A stretch of 64,000 bases of DNA from the NCBI RefSeq assembly GCF_950023065.1, contig NC_088679.1:9052001-9116000 (forward strand), written 5' to 3'. This stretch comes from Planococcus citri. Its lineage: Eukaryota > Arthropoda > Insecta > Hemiptera > Pseudococcidae. The translations under genes and the position numbers were made by a program. The notes beneath the pieces were generated by a model. It did not search any database, had not been told where the DNA came from, and saw only the letters and a program-made list of their open reading frames with translations. Below, piece by piece: positions 49,664 to 60,659 of the stretch; within the stretch, counting starts at the first letter, position 1; every line of letters begins with the position of its first letter.

Positions 49664-50561
49664 GGGTCGTGCTGGATTCACCGACTCCAGTCCAAACTTG
49701 AAATGAATCAGTCAGTCGTTCATCTAAATCAAATCATCACTCGACTTCACTGTTCACTCTTTCAGTTTCATTTCATTCATTTTTCTCTAAAAATTTTCCA
49801 AGTCCTGTCACATTGTACCAACTTTCTCATTTCTATGCACTACAATCTGTCTGTAAGTAGTTAAAGTTATAATTAATTTTTATTTTTATTTTTCATGTTA
49901 CCTAATTGTTTTTGAAAAAAAAAAATGATGAACAATTCAATTACCTAGACTATTTAGAGCAGAGCAATTTTATTTAAAAAAAACAAAAACAAAGAAAAAC
50001 AGCAAAACTTCAAAACTTGAAAGTTGAAACAGATTATCAAAAAATTGAATCCATTTCACGAGCTCCAACAAATTCAGCTTACTCCTTGGTTAGAAGCTGA
50101 AAATTTTATATGTAATATTCAATACTCAATTTGTAGCTGCTAATCATTCCTAGCTATTTCCTACATGAATGATGAATTTTATAATAACTAATGTTAGTGC
50201 TTACTTATCTATGTACTTTTAGAATTATTACGAGTTGAAAACTGAAACCCATTTCGCTGAATTAATTTTTAGAAACTTCGGAAATTTTTTCCAGTAACAA
50301 CTTACTTCATAACAGTTATTGTTTTAATCAAAATTAAAATTCAAAATAAATTGATTGATAGTGACCACAATAATTTTTCAAAATCGAATATCGATCAAAG
50401 AAGGCATTTCAAATAAGAGAAGCAGACTACACATTTCAATAATAATAATAACATTATAGTACGGTAACACCAAATAAAATTAATATTGGTAAAGTATCAT
50501 TCATTATCATCAAAGTGAAGTGACTCTTTTGGACTGGGAGTCGGTGAATCTAGCACGACCC
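49664..50561. mobile_element. 898-bp TIR element nested in the foldback loop
   Basis: The left end GGGTCGTGCTGGATTCACCG followed by ACTCCAGTCCAAA is inverted at 50529-50561 with a few differences. Flanks TAAAATGAA (49655-49663) and TAAAAGGAA (50562-50570) match at 8 of 9 positions. GGG ends and 9-bp duplications are shared with the host foldback and with 9701-10691. Interior AT-rich, non-coding. Confidence 0.82.
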
Positions 50562-52261
50562 TAAAAGGAACCTTCCTTCATATTTCTCACCCCTAATCAT
50601 TGAATACCTATTACCTACCACCTACCTACCTTCTCGTTCTCACAATGAAATTTTCAATTCAATCGTAATAGGCAGCGTAAAACTGTGAAATTAGGAAATT
50701 ATAAACACACAAAATCTAAAAAAAGTATTCGCAATATTTTTTTTTTCAGTTTTAGATTTTAACTTCAATATGTTTGCCTGAAAGTCCAATTTCAAGTTGA
50801 AGTTTTCAAATTTTATCACTGATTTGGAATCCCTTACGTAATTCTTCTAAAATTCCACAATCAGATTTGCTTCAAGTTCACTCAAGTCTTGGGAAATGAG
50901 AGTCTCCAAAATTTGTTTGTTTCACATAAAACCGAAAGTATGAAGAGTGCAGATTAGGATTACAGTGATTTCCTATCCCACTCCTCCCTTCCAAACTTTT
51001 AGAAGTTTGTGAGGAAAATGATTTTTTTTTTAGCAGGACTGCTATGGGAACGCTTTTAAAAAAATGTACCTAAAGGGAATTTTTGTTCAATGTTACAGAA
51101 ACGGGACTTTTAGAAAAATTGAAGGAAGTTTGAGGGGAAGAGATGAGTCTTCAGCAAAGACACAAAATCACATTTTGCGAAAAAGTGTGAGAAAATCCGC
51201 TTGGTGAGGGATTGAAAAGTCATTGAAACAGTTAAAAAATACTTCTCGTAACAGGAGTCAAATAATTCGCCTGGTAAAACAACAATATAACCGATTTAAT
51301 GATGATTAACTATCAACGTTATGAAGCTATCCCAAACCCCCTTATGTTCGAAATGCCGTAGATCCACCCCCCCCCCCTTGGGACTGGAAAATTGATCAAT
51401 GGCTCATCTGATGGGAAATTTAACGTACAAGTAGAAGAACATTTTGTAAAACCATTTTTGCGCTAGAGTCAATATGTACTATTCGAGATTTTGGCCAAAC
51501 CTCCGATTTGGGGGGGGGAGCTCACTCGGTACAGTGGGGGACTCCTCGGATTCGTTTTCAGGACATCAAAATGGACCAATATACCGAAAATCAGCTTGCC
51601 ACTTTGATTTTCCCTATTCGATGCTCATTTTACTGGACCATAGCGTGTAAAATTATTCATTTAATTAATATTGAGGGAGGGGGAGGGGGAATAATGGTAT
51701 AAGTGTGTGCACTAACCAGCACTAACGAAACTGAATCGAACTATGTGGGTTTTAACCCTTTCAACAACGTTCTTCCCCTTTTTTTGTAAATCATTTCTCC
51801 GTACCCCCCCACACATTTTTTTTTAAAAAAGGGGGTGAAGAAAGTGTGCACTAACGTTAGGGATGCGTGCACTATCCAGCACTAACCTAGCACTATCATT
51901 CTAGGTGGTTTTTAACCTCCTTCCGTGAATGGGGGGGGGGTACAGCATTTCCCTGTACCCCCCACCACAAATTTTTTAAAAAATTGGGTTGAAGGGGGAG
52001 TGCACTAACGTCGGGAATGCGTGCACTATCCAGCACTAACCCAGCACTATCCTTCTAGGTGGTTTTTAACCCCCTTCCGCGAATGGGGGGTACCACGTTT
52101 CCCTGTACCCCCCCCACATATTTTTTAAAAAATGGGGGTGAAGGGGGCGTGCACTAACGTCGGCGATACGTGCACTAACCAGCACTAACCCAGCACTATC
52201 CTTCTAGATGCTTTTTACTGCCCCTTCCAAAATGGGGGGGGGGGTACGGGGAAATGTACCC

Positions 52262-54059
52262 ATCAAAATGATCTAATTAATGATCGAATACTCCGCCTAA
52301 TTTTATCTTTCGCGTGATTTTACGTAGAATTAGAAAACAAAAGGGCAAAAAGTCGAGCATTAATTTAGTTTTAAAGACAAGACAGCGTCTGATACATTGT
52401 ACTCTGGTTAATGTGGATCGTTGATTTTGAAGGTTTCGCGGTAGTTTACAGTAAAAAGCCTTTAGTCAGCAAGTTTTCTCCATTCAAACTGAATGAACGA
52501 TATTGGCATAGACTCATACGTGATGAGATGTGTGTCGGTTGATTGATTCCGGCTGCGCTGCGGGTGCTGTACGTAGAGCAACTTACGAACTTTGAGCATA
52601 GACAAAGGAAAACGGCTAGGAGAAGATGATAAATGGTGGGTTAATTAAGTCGGTTTTGTGCAGCGAATATATATATGAGAGAAGAGTAGGTAGATGTACA
52701 AGAAAATGAGACAAAATAAGTGATTTTAACTCGCGGCAAAAGAGACACGGTGATGTGGCGCTGGCGGTGGTTTCATTTTATGTATTCGTGTTAGATGAAA
52801 GAAGGCGAAACGCGAACACATCGCACAATGTTTTTTCATCGACGAAGAAAATTTTCACGGGGTTAGAATGCATTTTTGGTTATACCTCAGTTGAGAGAAA
52901 AGCGAAGCGAAAACAGAAAGGATTTTCCTCTTCTCTTCGTACTTACTATATACCTCGAAGGATAGGATACAGTGTTGCGAGGGCACATTTTCACCTATTT
53001 TAGCACAAGCTTAGGTTTTAGGTCGCGTGAACGTTGTTGCGAGCTTTATGAGGTGACGCGTGTGATTAATTTATGGCGAAAAAAATACGAAAATAATTAT
53101 GTTTCAGTGAAATATGGCGCCTGAAAAAAAAAAGGGTAAGTTGGCGCGTAAAGAGTTGCGGATTTTTTGAAATATTTGTGGTAGTTCATTCGTCGCATCA
53201 GCCTAGCCAGAGCGGAATACAGTTGTTGTTGTAGAGAAATTCGGTGTTTGTAATTTTTTTCCACTCCCTTGTACGTTGAAATTGTCTCGAAAGGTGAAAA
53301 AAAATATGGAAATTGACCCCCTTTTTTTTGGTTTTTGGAATGCGAAGATTAACTCGGGTGTGTTTTTCATCCCTTTTTAAATCACGTTTTTAATGAGAAT
53401 ATAACAATTTTTGAATTATTATTCGTTTCGCGAAAGATAATAATGCGAGTGAAAATAACCAGCGAGTGAAAACATTCGAGGAAATTACATAGCTATACGT
53501 TCATTTTTTTCTGGTAGGTAAGCATTACAATAGGTAGGTAGATTAGGTACCTATTAAATCGATCGAGTTTCGTCATTTTTTTCTGGTTGTTGAATTGATT
53601 AGAAAAGTGATGAAATGGTTGGAAACAGGAAGGTGAATGAGTGGTTTTGAATGGAGTTTAGTTGCTTAATTTCAATTTGGTCTTTTTTACTGGCAATTTT
53701 TCTAATAGAATCTAAAAATTCGCCAAAGACTCCAACACTGCTCGAAACCATCAGTAATCGTTCGAAAGGTCAGAAGAAGGGTACCTACTTACCTATTAAG
53801 TAGCAAAATTTCAGCTTTCTACTTCAATTTTGACCAATTCGGATCAGATTATAAAATAATTATTGTTGGAATTTAGATTGTCAAAAAATCGCAGAAAATA
53901 AAAAAATGAAATTAGCCTGCGATGTAAGTTGTAAGTACTAGCTCGTATTTTTGAACTCTTCTTCAATTTTTTTGACCAGTTCAAGAATTTGATGGTCGCT
54001 CACAAGAAAAGGAGAAGTGGAATAGCATAAGTACCTATACTATGTGAAGAAAAGACAGA
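52262..54059. other. No gene recognised
   Basis: AT-rich sequence; an 82-codon frame at 52755-53003 has no recognisable domain. Nothing else supportable. Confidence 0.5.
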
Positions 54060-54452
54060 CAGTATCGTGTTAACAATCAAGAAACAGAAGAGGTCTGGAT
54101 CAACTAAATACATATAAGAACTTGTATAGAGATGACACACATCCGGCTCAAATGGAATTTTCATAGAGAAGCCATCACAAATTGAAATGTGGGCAGCTGA
54201 GGAACACAGTGAAGAGAGCCAGAAACCACAGAGCAGTGGGGGAAGATCTCATACCAGTAGACTTGATTAAACATCTAACACCAGAGTATGAAAAGAAGCT
54301 GTTGAAGATAATAAATGAAATATACAACAAGGAAGGTATGCAGCAGCAGTACTTCAAAGCAGTAAAGTTTGTACCAATACCAAAAAAGAATAACTCGCAA
54401 AAATGCTCTGAATTTAGAACCATCATTTTAATGAGCCACACGCTGAAGCTAC

Positions 54453-54969
54453 CAGGCTTGTAGGACCACTCAGGTTTTACTGTTGCTCCAAAATCAAGGT
54501 CCTAGTTTGGAGCTTTCAAATGGTCTATTCCGGGCATTCGGTTCTGCATTTTTTGTCTTTGTAGGTCAGTCCAGTCCAGTCCTGACCAGAAATTTTCATC
54601 GTGGTCATGGGTCATCCCAGGTCCAAAAAACAGTCTTCATTTTTCAGAAAGAAAAAAGCTTCCTAACACATAAGATGAGTTGAAAAATGGGATTTTTACT
54701 TTCAAAACATTGAAACTTAGAAAGAAATTAAATCACAATGGAAATTTATTCGAAATAGGTATCTAAAATGGCATTATAAATTTGAAAAATTGGACATAAC
54801 TGAGGTCCAAACCACGGTCATTGGTCCGATTTTTTAGAAAGATCTTTGGTATCAGTCTGTCCCTGTTATTTTTTTTGAAAAGGGCCATCTGTTTGGTCAA
54901 TATTCGCATAAATTTTTTTTAGAGGTCCAAGGTCCGGTCCGGTTTTTTTGGTCTGGTCGGACAAGCTTG
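54453..54969. mobile_element. 517-bp hAT MITE filled with GGTCC motifs
   Basis: The element starts CAGGCTTGTAGGACCA and ends with the inverse of CAAGCTTGTCCGACCA. It is flanked by a perfect 8-bp duplication GAAGCTAC (54445-54452, 54970-54977). The interior carries many GGTCC, GGTCA, CAGTCC and complements, in both orientations. The reading frame of the interrupted LINE supports the exact boundaries. Confidence 0.93.
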
Positions 54970-55227
54970 GAAGCTACTACTCACCATCATAAATGCCAGA
55001 ATTGAAAAGAAGATATGTACCCTATTGACAAAATTATGCTGAAAGGCATGCATAACAGTGCGTGATTTTGGACTGGTGTAAAAGCGTGCATTATCGCGTT
55101 AAAAATGTACATTTTCGCATGCTAAACAGAAGCAATCTAAGCAACCAAGTATTTTCTAAAATGCACCAGTGAGTAACAATTTTTCCAAGTCCAAAAATTG
55201 ATAACATTTATGCAAAAATAACCTCTA

Positions 55228-55621
55228 TAGTCTGTTCACCAAAAGAAGGGACCGAGTTGAACAGAAAAGTTTCTGTTTGTGGCCAAAATATTTGCGAGTG
55301 ATCGAGACCATCATTGAGAATTCGAGGTACGCTTACAATAAACAGCAAAGAAGTATTCAAATTTTCAATAATGAATTTCATTTTCACGTCCATGTTCCTA
55401 TTTCATTTCAATCATATACCTCTAATCAATATTTCATTTCATTCTAGATCAGAATTTGTACTTCATTCTACATACTTATTCGATTTACGTAACATGTAAT
55501 GTGTTTTGTACTTGAAAGTAAGCGCACCCTTAGTTTTCAGTGAAAATTGCAACGCAAATATTTGGCCGAAAATACAAAACTTTCCGTTTAGACTCGGTCC
55601 CTTCTTTCGGTGAACAGACTA
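55228..55621. mobile_element. 394-bp MITE nested in the 55020-55959 element
   Basis: Inverted ends TAGTCTGTTCACCAAAAGAA then GGGACCGAGT on the left and the inverse of TAGTCTGTTCACCGAAAGAA then GGGACCGAGT on the right, flanked by TA. Non-coding; mariner-like by target choice. Confidence 0.88.
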
Positions 55622-55631
55622 TAATCTAATA

Positions 55632-55705
55632 AGTGGCGAGGTGGCCGAGTGAGTTTCATAGCCGCACATTGCAGGAACCTGGGATCAATCCCCGCACATG
55701 ACGGA
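55632..55705 (+). repeat. tRNA-Leu/Ser-like SINE head
   Basis: GTGGCGAGGTGGCCGAGTGA resembles the start and A-box of class II tRNAs, and GGGATCAATCCCC resembles a B-box; a T-rich tail follows. There is no complete cloverleaf. It lies just outside the nested MITE. Confidence 0.5.
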
Positions 55706-56258
55706 CATTTTTTAATTTTTTTTCAACTTTTTTGAAAAAATTATTTATTAGAATGTCTTAAAATTCACAATTAATCAGTAGATAGTATTGCCAGTGAGTT
55801 TGAGCACTTTTTGTACATACTTTTGGTTTACTTTTTAGCATGCTATTCACTGGCTGAATAGCATGCGATTTTTTGAAAAAGTCCAAATTTACGCATGAGT
55901 GTGATATGCAAAAAAGCATGCATTTCAGCATGTTGTACGCACAATTTTTGTTAATAGGGTAGATGAAAATCTAAGCGAAACACAATATGGCTCTGTAGCC
56001 AAAAAAGGGACGAGAGATGCAATTGCCCTGCTAAAAGTGATCATTCAAAGAGCACTGAATGCAAATAGGGAAATCATTGCTTGCTTCATTGATTATGAGA
56101 AAGCATTTGATCCTGTCAACCATGAGAGGATGTTGGAGATCCTGAAGAAATAGGCTACAATATTAATGACAAAGACCTGTGAATAATCAAGAACCTATGT
56201 CCTGTACTGGGAGCAGAGTGCAAACATCGAGATTGGAACTGAGCCCACGCGAAAAAAT

Positions 56259-56449
56259 ACCAGCGGTAATTACCAAAGAAAGCACCAGTGATGCCACCAT
56301 TGGTATTTTTGACAGGTACCATTGATACCAATATCACTGGGCACCAGTGGTCACCGGTATCCCAGTGGGATAGTTACCAATAGTACCTGTTGAAAATGCC
56401 AGTGGTAGTACCACTAGTGCTTTCATTGGTAATTACCATTGGACACTGG
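56259..56449. mobile_element. ~190-bp foldback filled with ACCAGTGGTA motifs
   Basis: The left half (CCAGCGGTAATTACCAAAGA, AAGCACCAGTGATG, TTGACAGGTACCATTG) is inverted in the right half (CAATAGTACCTGTTG, CATTGGTAATTACCATTGG, ACACTGG). The turn is near 56355. Almost every 10 bp carries ACCA or TGGT. It abuts the end of the LINE relic. Confidence 0.75.
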
Positions 56450-57102
56450 AATCAACAAAATTACACAAAAATATGTATATTATCCAGGGGCACGTTATAT
56501 TTCAAAATCTTCACATTTCATTCGAAAAAAAGGTTAATTTATTTTTCAAAAAAACGTGATTTTTTTCCCTTGTTTTTCCACATTTTGTCTAGCTTTTTTT
56601 CACTTTATCACAATACACAATTCACTTTGATACAAATAACAGCACTTTAAAAACAATGTATTATAGAGCTTGTATTTTTCATGTTTCAAAATTCAAACGT
56701 CAACACTCAAAAATTACAGAAAAATGTAGGTACACTTCACATTTCAAAATTCAAAATTTTAAATGTTATCACTCGACAATGTGAAGTTGTGCACTTTCAA
56801 CAAACCTTCGAGCGTTTAAATTATGGTACTACACCTTTAAAATAGATATTGAAAAAAAAAAATCAAAACCACAAATACCAAAATTATTAACCTAAAAAAC
56901 CTGAAAACTGTAACTGAAAACCCAATGACTAAAAGCTAAAACCGAAAACAAATTTGTTTTCACTTCCCTATACCTAATAAATTTTACAATCTAGAATTTT
57001 GCTCCAGAATGATGATTCAGTCTTTTTTTTTAATTCGGTAATTTTTATTCTGTTTTATAATTATTTAATAATTAATAAATTTATATTGAAATATGTCCGT
57101 AG
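56450..57102 (+). other. Probable intron of the neuroligin-type gene; no other feature
   Basis: AT-rich sequence with a T-rich stretch and acceptor TGTCCGTAG immediately before 57103. No other coding segment seen. Confidence 0.5.
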
Positions 57103-57258
57103 GTAACAGAGAAGAACCCGAGCAGAAGTATCCAGTAGTTGTTTACATTCACGGAGAATCCTACAGTTGGAATTCTGGAAATCCATACGATGGTCGAGTA
57201 CTGGCCAGTTACTCCGATCTGATTATCATCACTCTTAATTACAGATTAGGCGTTCTGG
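57103..57258 (+). CDS. Internal exon of a neuroligin-like gene
   Basis: Neuroligins are postsynaptic adhesion proteins with an inactive cholinesterase-like ectodomain that binds neurexin. The 156-nt exon is bounded by an AG acceptor (CCGTAG, 57097-57102) and a GTAAGT donor (57259-57264), with phase 1 at both ends. It encodes NREEPEQKYPVVVYIHGESY, then SWNSGNPYDGRVLASY, and ends ITLNYRLGVLG, the N-terminal part of the alpha/beta-hydrolase fold. The oxyanion-hole HGG(G) of active esterases is replaced by HGES, as I recall from insect neuroligins, and GNPYDG.VLASY is a neuroligin signature. The next exon would be expected to begin with Phe, but I found no further neuroligin exon here, consistent with large introns. 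The specific paralogue cannot be assigned. Confidence 0.85.
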
Positions 57259-60200
57259 GTAAGTTTCATATCAGATTTAGGTATTATATGTAAGTATAAG
57301 TACCTAGGTATTTGTTAGTGAAGGAAGCAGAACCAGCATTTAAAATTTCAATTTTCTCGTTTTCTCCAAATGAACAATATGAGAGGATGTTGTCATCTAC
57401 ACCTATAAATCTCATTTTTTTCCACATGGGAGCTAAAATTCAGGGGTCCAAAAATGGAAAGATTTTATCAATGATTAATTATCACATCAAACTAATATTT
57501 TTCTAATGAAAAAAAAAACTGTTTACAAAAAACACTGACATAGACTGTAAATCGTACGGAGCAAATTTCGCATCACAGGTATTTCGCTATGCCACTGCCA
57601 CCATTTCCCGGAGCTGTTCCAATAACTGTCCTTGAGAACCAGAAATAGGTATAGCTGGTAATATATCAAAAAAAAAAAAAAAAAAAAAAAAACGAACCCA
57701 AAAAAAATATATACAGAAAAAAGAAAACCTTGCCTACTCGATCAAAGTATTAGAGTATCTATATCCAAAAATAACTAATATGTATTATCACGAGCACAGC
57801 AGTATAAACAAAGATGCCGACAAATAAACCTCAGTTATCGTTCAAACATCACGTACTGTATTCTTCCTCTTACCCCGATCCTCCTTAAAAACGACCCGAA
57901 ATCCGTCGATATAAAATATAGAACTTTTTTTCGCAAGCACCTTTTGAGCGGATAAAAAAAAATTGAAAAGCACGTCGAGCTTTCTCTCCTCGCTGCTTTC
58001 TTCGTACCTTTTTTTCAACCAACAACATCGTATACGTATGTGTATAGTCGACAATTAGGCGACAATTTTTTACCCTGTAACGTTACACGTGTCAAAATAT
58101 GGCACCATACCTTACCTACAACAGGGTGATGAAAATGGTGAAAAAAATCACGAAATTTCATTTCGCTGCGGATCCTCGTATGTAGGTAGGTACATGGTAC
58201 GTGAACTAGTAGATACAATTACACGTACTTTGAACGACAAAATTCAACATCTGTTTCAACGAGAACGAGCGTTTATCTAAATAATCTCTCTTCTAAAAAG
58301 AATAACAACCTCGCTATAGCTGCAGCATTGGTGCAGGTAGCTCTTACCCGTCCAATAATTCGAGAAACACGCGTTTTTCACGAAGATTTATGTTAAACGG
58401 GTGGGTCCTTTGAAGGAAAATAAATGCGACAACGTTTCTCTATACCCGAGCCAGCCAAAAGAGACCTTTGCTGCCGTGGGATGATAAAAAATTTCCAAAT
58501 AAAAGGTAAATTGCCAACTGTCACATACTTCAAGTCTAAAACCTTTTCAGGGTGAGTAGCATTTTTACGTATAACAACAATAACAACAACAACGTCGTAC
58601 AGCAAAAAAACACCCGACGAGGAAAAAAAATTCAAAATCGAATTTACCCGGAGTATAAGTAAAGAATTTCGGAAATGCGTTGGTATGTTACAAGAAGAAA
58701 TCACTTAAGCAACCATTCAAAATACACGAAATTTCTTTTAACCGACCGAGAAAGCGGACGAAGGGGAGGGCAGATTCGGTACACGTTTCCAGTTTCGCGA
58801 AGGTTTTCCTTTCTTTTTCTATCTTATAGTCTTGGTCTCTTTCTTTGAGGGTGTTTTTTTTTCTGCATGTTCCAAACATTTAACAAAATGAAAACACATT
58901 TCAAGTGTAATGATCGTTATAAACAAGTCTGTATACATTACCGTATTTTCTTACGAAACGGATACATCTCCTTTCCTCCTCATTCCAAACCTCTCCATCA
59001 ACCCTTTCGCCGAATTCCATCGCTGAACCATGTCGAGGAATTTCGATTCTCGAGTACCAAGTAATCCGTTCACTTCGCTCGTTCGTTTGAACGATCGCCA
59101 GCCACAATTTTCTTTCTTTGCCCAGCAGCTCTTGCTCCATCCGTCACATTTTTTTCTTCCTTTTTTTTTAGGTAGGTACGTACGTATTATATGCCGAAGT
59201 GTATACTTTTGAATAAAAAAGTGACGTAGGTATAGGACGACGAGGACGCTGCGACGAAAGAAAAGGAAATCTTTTCAAAAATATATAAGGCGAGCGAGTA
59301 ACTCGTTCGTCGACTCGACTCTTTTGTGTACTGTGCAATACTTAGCGAGGTTTAAAACAAATTAGCAAAAGTTGTTTTGAAAACTGTTCGTAATACTTGA
59401 TTGATGAACAATTTCACTTTTATAACCGCACTGCAAATAATTGATGAGAAAATAAATACCCCCAAGAAGAAGAAGAAAAGCAAAAAGAAAGCCATAGAGA
59501 AGTTGAAGTATGCTCTTTTTACTTCTCCCATTCTGGAACCTTCTATTTTTGTAGCTCGAAAGTCGATATGTTTTTTTCTCTCTCTTTGTGGAAATTCTTT
59601 TACGTGAACGAAATTTCAATTTCTTCGTGTTAACGAACAGATCGTCGATGGAATTCCTACATTTATACGAAACACACAATTACTTATTACTCGTTAGCTT
59701 GAAAAAGGTATCGGTGCGGTATTTTACGAGTATTGCTTTAATCCTGATACGAGTCTGTTATGGTATTTATCAAGGTCAGAAAAAGTCTGATGTCTGGAGT
59801 CAATATTGAAACAACTGTCTAGTCCTACCTTGCAGATAGCTTGACTGGGATGATTTTATGAATTTTTTTTTTTTTCAAAGTTCGACTTGTACGATGTTTA
59901 GAGCAATTTAATGGCCTATAATTGTTCGAATTCTTTGTTGGAATGAGACTACATTCCAGTTTACCTTTGTGTAATTCGAAAATCCATCAAGATGAACGAT
60001 TTTCGACATCTAATTGTGAGTGAAGGAATCGTTCAACGATGTTCGAGTAACAAGGATATTGCAGTGCGAGTAAAAAAGTAGGTATAGTTTGCAGCAGACA
60101 TTCTGAATTTCATTGTATGTACCTATACTTCTTCTTTAACGCAAGAAAAATGTTTGTATTTGTACCTCGGCCTAATCATTTTATCTGTAAGATGTTCTAA

Positions 60201-60659
60201 CCACACAAATTTTGATGAGAATAGGAGTTTTTAACCCGTTTTCTCCCAAAGGAAGTAGGTACCTATTTCACGCGATGGATTTTTTTTTAGATCAAACAAA
60301 ATGATCGATGCAGCATCAATAGAATACACCATCAGACCAAATCTCAAAAACTAAGTACCTAAGTATATTTATTTTCTTAAGTTTTGTTGAATTTTTGAAA
60401 ATTTAAAAGCTCATTTTGCATGAGAAAAAAATAGTTTACTTTCTACCTACTCTTGACTTCCTAAATCAACTGATGATGGTTTTGAGAAGTTCTGGATCCT
60501 CTAACGGATTTCGGGATTTGCTTTAATTCTGCATACCTACTTACTTATGTAGAAAAAAAGTGGGCATGAAGTCTCGTCTCCTCTCCAAGGAAAGTTTCAA
60601 AATCTACTACAGTTTGACACCCAGCTACGCCCATGTGTCTGTTTCAGCCTGACGTCTGC
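57259..60659 (+). other. Probable intron; no gene recognised
   Basis: A GTAAGT donor opens this stretch. It contains a 25-nt A run at 57668-57692 and several AT-rich low-complexity tracts. No additional neuroligin exon, tRNA or transposon ends were found. Confidence 0.5.

Larger units (their letters stand above)
48382..52261. mobile_element. 3.88-kb foldback element with ~945-bp inverted arms and tandem subrepeats
   Basis: Arms 48382-49325 and 51308-52261 are near-identical inverted copies; a 64-codon segment beside the C/G run is the same in both. Ends are GGGTACATTTCCCC, flanked by ATCCAAATG (48373-48381) and ATCAAAATG (52262-52270), a 9-bp duplication with one mismatch. Each outer arm has four ~150-bp tandem units carrying CCTAGAAGGATAGTGCT and GTTAGTGCTGGATAGTGCAC, each bracketed by GGTACCCCCC-type runs. 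The central 2 kb contains another TIR element (49664-50561). No transposase seen. Confidence 0.92.
55020..55959. mobile_element. 940-bp TIR element with GCATGC motifs, carrying a nested MITE and tRNA-like segment
   Basis: Ends are CCCTATTGACAAAATTATGC and the inverse of CCCTATTAACAAAAATTGTG, flanked by TA. GCATGC, GCGTGC, GCATGA and related words recur near both ends. The interior contains a second TIR element (55228-55621) and a tRNA-derived segment (55632-55705). The end sequence resembles that of 20699-20996. Confidence 0.85.
54060..56258 (+). pseudogene. RTE-like LINE reverse transcriptase relic, opened by two insertions
   Basis: The RT reads in order RNTVKRARNHRAVGEDLIPV, LLKIINEIYNKEGMQQQYF, KFVPIPKKNN then FRTIILMSHTLKL. 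It is interrupted by the hAT MITE at 54453-54969, resumes as LLTIINARIEKKI, is interrupted again by 55020-55959, and resumes as DENLSETQYGSVAKKGTRDA and FIDYEKAFDPVNHERM. These are RT fingers and palm motifs 1 to 3/A (KxPGxDxIP-like, IPIPKK, YRxI, AFDxV with the first catalytic Asp). Removing the hAT element and one copy of its duplication restores a continuous frame across that junction. Stops and a frameshift near the second junction show the copy is dead. The YADD motif and 3' end are missing. Confidence 0.85.

Noticed and set aside
15044..55705. Functional tRNA genes at the five tRNA-like sites
   Set aside because: A- and B-box words are present, but acceptor, D- or T-stem pairing fails in each case; treated as SINE heads.
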